A DNA stretch of 64,000 nt from Serripes groenlandicus (Eukaryota; Mollusca; Bivalvia; Cardiida; Cardiidae): contig JASEVX010000007.1 of NCBI GenBank assembly GCA_031761405.1, forward strand, positions 44,408,411 through 44,472,410. Direction: 5' to 3'. The notes beneath the pieces are model-generated. The model searched no databases, was not told where the DNA came from, and saw only the letters and a program-made list of their open reading frames with translations. Position numbers and translations under genes: made by a program. The first letter of the stretch is position 1; each line of letters begins with the position of its first letter. This document shows positions 19,472 through 64,000 of the stretch, piece by piece.

Positions 19472-20000
19472 TTTGTGCAATACACTGTTATGGTCAATCA
19501 TGAATGTAATGTAAACATGGTCCAAACCATGCTGTGAAAAGAAGCTGCTGAGACTGTCAGATATACAGCATAGTCTAGAAACCGTATGTCAAAGTATGGG
19601 GTCTTTTCTGTCTTAGTCCAGACAACAACCATCTTGTCACAGCAGTGTTTGGGTCATATTCTCTAAGGGCAATTAACATCAGCAACTTTAATTCTCATCA
19701 AAATATCAAGTATTTCAGCACCAAGCCTACACCTCAAGTCAAATTTTATTCTGTGCATTGTGGAAAGATAAATAATGTTCAAATGTTCAAAAGTTAAATA
19801 TAAAAAAAAAAGTGATTTTTTTTATTTATCAGAGGGGAATTTATATTTTTAGGGGAAAAACTATGCTTATTTTCCGAGGGGAAGGGGCCGTTAAACGGCC
19901 CCTTTTATATAAGGTAAAAAAAAAACTGTCTAAATATCATCTCCTTAACCACTGGTCCAATTTCAATTAAACTTCACAAGAATGATCCTTTGGTGGTGCT
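19472..20000. other. No gene recognised; hAT-like debris
   Basis: About 19850-19905 contains GAGGGGAAGGGGCCGTTAAACGGCCCC, a hairpin resembling the hAT terminus at 18250. The rest is AT-rich without coding signal. Confidence 0.5.
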
Positions 20001-20282
20001 CTATCAGGGATTAATCTAGGTTTTTGAGGAAAGTGCCCTTTCGAAAAAGGGGAATTTTTTCCCTTATAGGGGAAAAATACATAAACTGTCTGTCTCGATG
20101 TTTTTTATATTAATTACGTATGTGTATTGGCTGTTATTTCTTAAAATAAAAAGACAGCGGCCCTAAAATTCGTAAAAAATCCTATTTTCTTTTAATTTTG
20201 ATAAAATTCCTAAAAAAAAATGTGGAATTCAAGGGGAAATCCTAAAAAAGCCCTAATTTTTCGTGTCAATTCCTATTTTTTT

Positions 20283-21640
20283 AGATCACCTAGAGCCAAA
20301 GGCTCAAGGTGAGCTAAACTGATCACTTTTTGTCCGTTGTCCATCGTTAACATTGTATGATTTAGATCATCTCTTCCTTAACCATATGACTAATTTCAAC
20401 CAAACTTCACAGGATTGTTCCTTTGGTGAACCTCTTTCAAAATTGTTCAAAGATTTAAATTCCATCGAGAACTTTGGTGGCTGCGGATTCAGAAAAGGGG
20501 AAAATTGCCAAATCTTAAAAAATCTTCTTGTCCAAAAGTACTAGCCTGATTTGAAAATTATTTTGCACAAATGTTCCTTTGATCTATCAAGATTGTTTAA
20601 ATATTTCCGATCAGTTGAAAAACATGGCTGCCAGGGGTCGGAGCTTATTTTCCTTTTATGTGCATTGTTAAAACTTGAAAAATCTTCTTGTCCAAAAGTA
20701 CTGGCCCGATTTGAAAATTATTTTGCACAAAGGTTCCTGGGGGCATCCTTTACCAAGATTTTTCAAATATTTCTGATCCGTTGAAAAACCAGGGTTGCTG
20801 CGGAATCAGAAAGTGGGCAAAATGTCCAAACTTTAAAATCTTCTCCTCTGAATCTGCAAATCAGATTCCAATATAGTTTGGTAGAAATGTTCCTTGGTTG
20901 AGCCTCTACAAAGATTTTTCAAGGCATACTGTTTGGTTGAAAAATATGGCATTCAGGAGGCATCAGAAAAGGGGAAAAATTACAACATTTGGAAAATTCC
21001 ATTTTTGTTCTTGTCTGACATTAAGGAAATTGAATAGGAATCCTACTTGAGTGATCCTCTTACTTAATTTGTTCAAGCCGTATTGATTGATTACAAAATC
21101 ATAGCAACCTCGCATCATCACAAAAGGGGTAAATAGAACTTTTAGCTACAAATGACAACTCCTACCATTCCACTCGACCAATTTCAACGTTACTTCACAG
21201 GAATGTTCCTTTGATGGTCCTCTTTCAAAATTGTTCAAAGACTTGCATTCTGTGTTGAACTTTTGTAGCTGCGGCATCAGAAATTGAGAAAAATACCCAA
21301 ACTTTAAAAACCTCCATCTCCAAGATAATTTGGCAGAAATGTTCTTTGGGTGACTCTACAAAAACTGTTCAAGCCATATTGATTTCGTTGACAAACAGGC
21401 AGCAAAGCCGGAAAGGTGCAAAATGACAAAACATTATAATTTCATTCTTATTAAAGTTCTTGTTAGATTTTAAGATACAAATGGCTTTTACTGATAAACT
21501 ATTTCTTTAACTGAGTGTCCATTCCTTGCAGTTTCATTTGAACTCCTGATCAAATTTTCACAGATATTTGCAGTTAAATATTTGCTTCTAATTTACTATC
21601 ATTCAGGTGATCGATTTAGGGCCATCTTGGCCCTCTTGTT
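20283..21640 (+). mobile_element. Hairpin-ended element (AGATCACC family)
   Basis: Head AGATCACCTAGAGCCAAAGG with GAGCC-AAA-GGCTC hairpin, a degenerate GTCCGTTGTCC tract, diverged internal units (TTGTTCAAAGATT..., GTTGAAAAACATGGC...), and 3' end GGGCCATCTTGGCCCTCTTGTT. Confidence 0.85.
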
Positions 21641-22154
21641 TATATTTCTACTTAAGCAATTTTGAAAATGTGTCTTAATGTAGTTTGCAGTTCTTATTCA
21701 GATTATGCAATGAAAGGCAGTTGACCAGTGGATCCATGTCTCAAGCTTGTTTATTGGTTGTGACTTTGTGACAAAGATGTGACTATTAAGTTTATAGCCA
21801 ATAATAGCTGAGACAATGGAACGCTGGAAGAGGCTCTGTCTGTACTTAAAGTATTTTTTGTGAGTTTCTTTATTGTCAAATTTGCGAAGGTAAGTCCATT
21901 TAAATGTTTAAAACTGCCCTAACTTTGTTATAAAATTCCTAATTTTATCCCTAAATTAGCCCTAACATTTCTTAATTTTATCCCTAAAATTTGCCCTTAT
22001 TTTTTGTCAAAAAGTGCTGGACAAAATATTCTAAAGATATTCTAAAGAGTTTTATTTTCACAACTTCATGAAAACTTCGAACAGTTTGTTCAGATCTGAC
22101 AGTCTTGATACTCCCATGCCAATATAGTCCAGACCAGGAAAAATGACATGGGTA

Positions 22155-22236
22155 CACTATGAACTTGATGACATGGTGGATTTACAAGTCAATTCTCCTT
22201 GTCTTCATATTTTTGAAGATGTCCACCATGTTATTA
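22155..22236. repeat. Imperfect inverted repeat in hAT remnant
   Basis: GAACTTGATGACATGGTGGA (22155) and TCCACCATGTTATTAAGTTC (about 22217) can pair over 20 bases with three mismatches. It lies at the C-terminal coding end of the hAT remnant. Confidence 0.7.
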
Positions 22237-22379
22237 AGTTCATAATCACTCCAATCTTCTTTCCCTTCTCTACATATTCTCATAAGACTATCAAGGTGAC
22301 CTTGGTTTAGTCTGTTCCTTAAACTGGTGCACAAACTGTTAATTAAACTGAAACCCCTTTCCACTGTTGCAGTTGACAT
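22182..22379 (-). pseudogene. hAT transposase dimerisation-domain fragment
   Basis: 65 codons, beginning MSTATVERGFSLINSLCTSL and continuing with RNRL..GHLDSLMRI. This is the S-x-ATVERxFS...LRNRL signature at the C-terminus of hAT transposases and their ZNF862/KIAA1586-like relatives. The catalytic part is not seen in the window, so it is a remnant. A domesticated gene is unlikely because the flanks are repeats. Confidence 0.8.
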
Positions 22380-22400
22380 TGGATAGCAGCAATCTTGTCA

Positions 22401-23181
22401 TTCTTGGAAAAATATTTGTTATATCTTCATTGGTAATCATGTAATGATACATGCTTAAATTAATCCCTTTGTGTATTTCATTAGATGGCTCCTGTCAGCG
22501 AATAGCTGACCGATTTGAAGAAATTGTAGACTGCCTAGAATTGGGCCGGGAGCCGGTAAAATCACCCGATAACTTCAGCATCTTCACCCGGCTAATTTCC
22601 CTGCAGCAAAGAAAATAAAATCTGTTAATTTTTGCGGATAGGGAAAGTAGCATTCACAAATACCACATGTTATCTTGTCAATATTAATTCAAAACATGTC
22701 AAGTTTAAGCTGTATAATTTGCGATAGAGAGCAAGAGAGCAGAAAACAAATCAATTCTGTAAACCGGATATGATTTTTACTTTCTGTTTCTTCCAGAATC
22801 GATGTTACGCATGCGTACCTCTGGTCACTTCTGCGCTTGACAGCAATGATGGAATACTCTGGGAAATAAACAAGAACGATCGTAGTCCAAATAATTTAGA
22901 CTTTCGGTTTCTCGTTTTATCATGTCATTATTGGTCAACCGAAATTAGTATGCTGCTTACCTCTTTACAACTTTATTCCATCAAAATTCAATTCACAAAG
23001 ATGACAAATTTGAAATAATCAACAAATTTGTTTACGGTTAAATAAACTAGACGAAATCAGTAACAAAACATTAACGAAATATCGCTCAAACTTGTGTGAA
23101 TAAGATATACATTGTGTAACTATTTCGTTTAGAATCCATTTCGTTTCGTCGGGTATGCAGGATAATAAAAATGATTAACCG
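22401..23181. other. Apparently unique sequence upstream of HELLS
   Basis: No repeat family recognised and no ORF with a known domain. This is the nearest non-repetitive stretch upstream of the first recognised HELLS exon, so the HELLS promoter and first exon may lie here, but I could not identify an ATG exon with a phase matching the exon at 23502. Confidence 0.4.
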
Positions 23182-23435
23182 ATTCCATCAAGCCATGGTG
23201 GAAAAAACGTGGTCACCAGAGGTGGGGCAGTTTTGCCTTATATAATATGGGCATATTGAAAACTTTAAAACTTCTCTGAAAGTTTCTGGCTGCTCTCAAA
23301 ATAATTTTGTTGAATTGTTTCTCTACAAGGTTACTTCAAGGCATGTTTTTTGATAAAAGTTATTCATAATTGTGGATGACAATCATATTGCATAATTCAG
23401 GTGAGCTATCCAGGGCCATCAATGGCCCTCTTGTT
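23182..23435 (+). mobile_element. 3' fragment of a hairpin-ended element
   Basis: Contains CATGGTGGAAAAAACGTGG...GGGGCAG..TTTTGCCTTATATAA unit sequence and ends GGGCCATCAATGGCCCTCTTGTT, a perfect 7-bp stem before TCTTGTT. The head is missing. Confidence 0.75.
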
Positions 23436-23501
23436 TCTTAGAATCGACTAACTTTAAAATCTCATTTTCTTTGTTTTGATAATAGTTCTTATTATCTGCA
23501 G

Positions 23502-60839
<37,338 letters not shown>

Positions 60840-60929
60840 AATGTTATAGAAGATGATCTTTTCTGTGCTAATGTTTGATTCTTCTAAATTGAAAATAGAT
60901 AAACAGAGAAAAACAATAATGAGAAATAT

Positions 60930-61340
60930 GACAACACTTTCCAACATACAGACTCTCCAACGCTTCTGCAGCAGAAGACTTATACAAGCATTGTGGCAGA
61001 AGGAGAAACTGTTCAATATTTCAACCCTATTCAATAATTATCCCCTCAGCTAATGAAGTTTGCGATGGGGATATAGTAACAGGACTGCTCGTTTGTTCGT
61101 CTGTGCATCCGTCCGTAACAACCTTGGGACCACTCTACACTGAACATCCTTTGACTGATCTTAATCATACTTGGTATACAGATGGCAAGGTCTAGAAGTC
61201 TATTTATTTTCATAGGTCAAAATTGGACTTTGAATATCGAGGGGATGCATCCGCTTTGCGGTGCCCTCGTTATATTTTCATTTGTAGAGATTTTCCATAT
61301 TATTGCCCAGATGTTTTCAAAGTCGTCTGCTGCAGATGAC
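60930..61340 (+). mobile_element. TTAA-type MITE relic split by a small element
   Basis: ACACTTTCCAACATACAGAC...TTCAATAATTAT, then 61041-61273, then ATTTTCATTTGTAGAGATTT...GTCGTCTGCTGCAGATG. Confidence 0.7.
61041..61273 (+). mobile_element. Small hairpin-ended element inserted in a MITE
   Basis: TCCCCTCAGCTAATGAAGTT then TGCGATGGGGA head, TTCGTCTGTGCATCCGTCCG tract, end CCGCTTTGCGGTGCCCTCGTTAT. CCGC-TTT-GCGG is the terminal hairpin. Confidence 0.75.
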
Positions 61341-61450
61341 TTTTGCCACAATATTTTCACGTCTTTTCAAAAATTGTATTTGTAAATGTAATAATTTTAA
61401 CAAGGATGTTTCGAAGAAAATTGCAGCAGATTTGTTGTTTGTGGGGAAGT
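61337..61450 (+). mobile_element. TTAA-type MITE relic
   Basis: GACTTTTGCCACAATATTTT ... GCAGATTTGTTGTTTGTGGG. Confidence 0.55.
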
Positions 61451-61872
61451 GTGTCTTGACTGTTAGTTTACTGATTTCAGGATTTCTGTATTACAGGCTG
61501 TCATTCATCTATATTAAGTGCTTTAGATTTTCATTTCATATGCTAAAACCCTCATTTCGCTTTCTAACTATATGTTGTTGGTGCTTACAGAAATTGTTTT
61601 GGTGAGAAATTATACATTACTTATGAAATTGTCATCAGAAGTTATGATATATTTTTTATGAAATTATCTGTGTTCATGAATCTGTCATGACACAAATAAT
61701 TATGTATCGTGACAAAGGCGATGGCGTGATATATGGGACATCAATTCATATTATCAGGGTGACTGATAGCATCCATGGGAATTATTGTTTTCTTGTCCCG
61801 AAGAAGTAGTGTTAATCTTCACAATACATGTAATGTAACTTGATTGTTTTTAGTGTTTGTGTCTTAATTTGT
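61451..61872. other. Downstream sequence, nothing recognised
   Basis: AT-rich, no ORF with a known domain. It may be 3' UTR or intergenic. Confidence 0.45.
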
Positions 61873-62092
61873 TTAACCCTTTCCCACATACAGGAGACGA
61901 CCTTGAAAACATACCCGAAATTGTTTGGAAACTCCCTTTAAATGAAAGTACAATAATTGAATAGAGTTTAAAACATGGTGACAAAAGGAGAAATTGCTTG
62001 TTTTGAGCAATTTCTTCTTGTGTCGCCATGTTTTCAATAAGCTTTCTGCTGCAGAAGCGTCAAAAAGCGTCTATATGAGGGAAAGGGTTTAA
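61873..62092 (-). mobile_element. TTAA-type MITE, diverged
   Basis: TTAACCCTTTCCCACATACA ... CTATATGAGGGAAAGGG-TTTAA; GCTTGTTTTGAGC centre. Confidence 0.85.
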
Positions 62093-62242
62093 ATACTTCT
62101 AACATTTTGTCATATTCATAAAAATGTTACATTTGCAGATTGTTATGCCTTCTATTTATGAAACGTGGGTAATTAAGATAAAACTTTGTCTGCCTCATTC
62201 ATATCTCATTACAAATATCATTCTTATGGCATTAAATAGCCT

Positions 62243-62428
62243 CTAACCACATACAACAAATCTGCAGCAGTTGACTTTGTAAACATATATGCAAAAATAT
62301 GAAAAATCTCTGTAAATGAATGAATGATAACTGAATAGTCTAAAATATTTTGGCAAAAAGATATTGGTCTTTTTAAACCTCATCTGTTGCAGTAGTGTTA
62401 AAATGCATCAGTATTGTGGAGAGGGTTA
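62243..62428 (-). mobile_element. TTAA-type MITE relic
   Basis: ACCACATACAACAAATCTGC ... GTATTGTGGAGAGGG-TTAA. Confidence 0.65.
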
Positions 62429-62470
62429 ACTTTGTGCAATAAAATAGTATTCAGTCTTTTGTCAATTCCA

Positions 62471-62667
62471 AGTGGAAGACAGTGGTACAGTGGTAGAGTG
62501 GCGGCCTCTCGTACGAAAGGTCCTGGGTTTGTATCCCGTGATGAGCGGGTTCTGCTTTTGGGATGTGTCCACACAAACGGTGCGAGTGTGTGTACTGGTT
62601 ATGATTCCAGCAAGCAGACATCTAGCATGATTTATATAAGCTTAAAGCTTGTTTCACAATTGATGTT
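62471..62667 (+). repeat. tRNA-derived SINE (second family)
   Basis: AGTGGTACAGTGGTAGAGTG and a decayed B box CTGGGTTTGTATCCCGTG; otherwise like 54891-55094, including AAGCTTAAAGCTTG. Confidence 0.82.
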
Positions 62668-62795
62668 AGGTAAGTAAGTTTAAACTAAGTTTAAATAATT
62701 CCAAATGTTTATGTTGAGCGTATCTGACAAAATCATTTGATCTTAAGTCATTAAATATGATGGGACTTTTCTAATGATGTGTAATAGTTATTTTG

Positions 62796-63016
62796 TTAAC
62801 CCTTTCCCACATACAACAAATCTGCTGCAGTTTTTTTTTAAAGCCTCTTATGTAAAGGTATGAAAAAAATTATCTCTAAATATGAAAGTTTAATTATTGA
62901 ATATAGTTGAAAACATTGTGTCTAAAGGAGAAATTGCTTATTATGCTTAATACAATGTTTTCAAAAGTCATCTCCTGCAAACTCGTCAAAATGTGTCTGT
63001 AGGTGGGGAATGGTTT
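62796..63016 (-). mobile_element. TTAA-type MITE, diverged
   Basis: TTAACCCTTTCCCACATACA ... GTAGGTGGGGAATGG. Confidence 0.7.
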
Positions 63017-63117
63017 ATCATTCATACAGTTATACCAGCATTTTGGTATTTACACATATAGTGGTCAAACGGGATTCAAAGTAAAGGCTTTTATATGCTA
63101 TCCGTCTGTTCTCACAG

Positions 63118-63602
63118 TGTATACCATATACGTCAGACGAATCTGCAACAAATGACTTTCGATAACTGTGACAAATCAGCAGTTTCTACTTTTGCCACAA
63201 TGTTTTCAAAATGATTCGATCGTATACTTTTGTTTTTAGAGATTTAACACATTTTATATGTAGATGTCATCTGCTGCAGATGTGACATATATGTGGGAAA
63301 GGCTTATTAAAGCCAATAAGAAATAAACTGTTTGTATTAAGTAAGTACTATGTTTTACATTTGTTAATATCTATTTGAAAGATTTTAAGAGTTTGTTGAG
63401 AATGTCACTAAAAAACAATTTGTTTAACTTAAGCACAATCAAGGTTATTATTATGTTTTAATTTTTACTCAGGTTGGCAAATTGTAGCAATTGTATAATT
63501 TTAAAAGATTGGCTCAAATAAGCCTTTTGCCATAACGTTTTCTATTTATGCGAAGATGTTTTTAAAGTCATCTGTTACAGATCCACTTAATGTTGGAAAG
63601 GG
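63118..63602 (+). mobile_element. TTAA-type MITE relics (two)
   Basis: About 63118-63306 (CGTCAGACGAATCTGCAACA ... ATGTGGGAAAGGCTTA) and about 63520-63602 (TTTTGCCATAACGTTTTC ... ATGTTGGAAAGGG). Confidence 0.6.
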
Positions 63603-64000
63603 TACTGTTGTCAATGTGAGCTTTGTTAGCTTCGATTACATATCTATAGTGTTTAGTTTATATTCACATTTTATAAAATGAGCCGTTCATTGGAAAAGGT
63701 TCAAGTTGGCTTTTGTGAATAGTGTAAATGTAGATCAGTCTGTGCAAGATCTACACTGTTCACATATTATGACTTACACAAACAAGCTTGTTAGACACTT
63801 CTATCAAGTTTTAGAGATTCTTTCAAGACGAAGCAGATAAATAGACTGCTCTGATCTGATCCTACACTGTTCAGAAATATCAACTTGTACTTTTTTCCAC
63901 GGACCTGCTCATATAGTGCTGGATCATACTGGGAAGAACTACTTCAAGGGTTCTATATGTATTTCCAATTGTCATACACAGGAGAGAAAGGTTCTATATG
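63603..64000. other. No gene seen; small inverted repeat
   Basis: GTGAATAGTGTAAATGTAGATC (about 63714) pairs with GATCTACACTGTTCAC (about 63748). Phrases such as GTAGATCAGTCTGTGCAAG suggest a dispersed repeat. Confidence 0.45.

Larger units (their letters stand above)
20005..22400 (-). mobile_element. Second hAT remnant, interrupted
   Basis: Left part 20005-20282 has GAAAAAGGGGAATTTTTTCCC-type sequence. The right part 21641-22400 ends in a hAT dimerisation-domain ORF. The element at 20283-21640 lies between. Boundaries are approximate. Confidence 0.5.

Noticed and set aside
21900..22010. CCCTAA-like runs as interstitial telomere sequence
   Set aside because: The phrases (TATCCCTAAATTAGCCCTAAC) are irregular and belong to hAT debris, not TTAGGG tandem units.
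22182..22379. Domesticated hAT-derived host gene
   Set aside because: Only the last ~65 codons remain, flanked by transposon debris, with no upstream domain or splice structure.

Overview
The window looks like nuclear DNA of a bivalve mollusc (inference): AT-rich, intron-rich, and packed with tRNA-derived SINEs, GTCCGTC-bearing foldback elements resembling the bivalve 'pearl'/HINE type, and palindromic MITEs. Only one host gene is visible. Its 21 recognised coding exons run on the + strand from 23502 to 60839 and encode HELLS/LSH, the SNF2-family chromatin remodeller that supports DNA methylation and transposon silencing. All exon phases join cleanly and all helicase motifs are present. The exon with the start codon was not found.

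Layout. 1-6260: SINE remnant, a foldback element built on a 161-bp tandem array, a foldback with a TA-flanked MITE in its loop, and a cluster of TTAA-flanked MITEs. 6264-17048: a complete but decayed Ty3/gypsy LTR retrotransposon with LTRs, a tRNA-Leu-type primer site, gag, protease, RT, RNase H, integrase, an extra zinc-finger ORF and a polypurine tract. Its 3' LTR is split by a 3,038-bp DNA transposon with about 660-bp inverted repeats, an 8-bp target duplication and a broken MULE-like transposase. 17049-23500: hAT remnants on the minus strand, each interrupted by hairpin-ended elements. 23502-60839: HELLS, with nearly every intron carrying MITEs, hairpin-ended elements or SINEs. 60840-64000: downstream region with more MITEs and one SINE.

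The main novelty is in the repeats. (1) About 55 copies or relics of one TTAA-flanked palindromic MITE, with an empty-site proof inside the window and paired changes in its central hairpin. (2) Many otherwise dissimilar elements share one plan: a 5' hairpin with a GAA or AAA loop, a GTCCGTC tract, a body of about 130-176-bp tandem units, and a 3' hairpin followed by TCTTGTT. Some can be seen inserted in T-runs without target duplication, which suggests rolling-circle (Helentron/HINE-like) mobility. (3) Two different 35-37-bp palindromes, each flanked by an exact 7-bp duplication, look like ultra-short insertions.

All coordinates and translations were read by eye. No database or folding program was used, so family names are by recognition of motifs.
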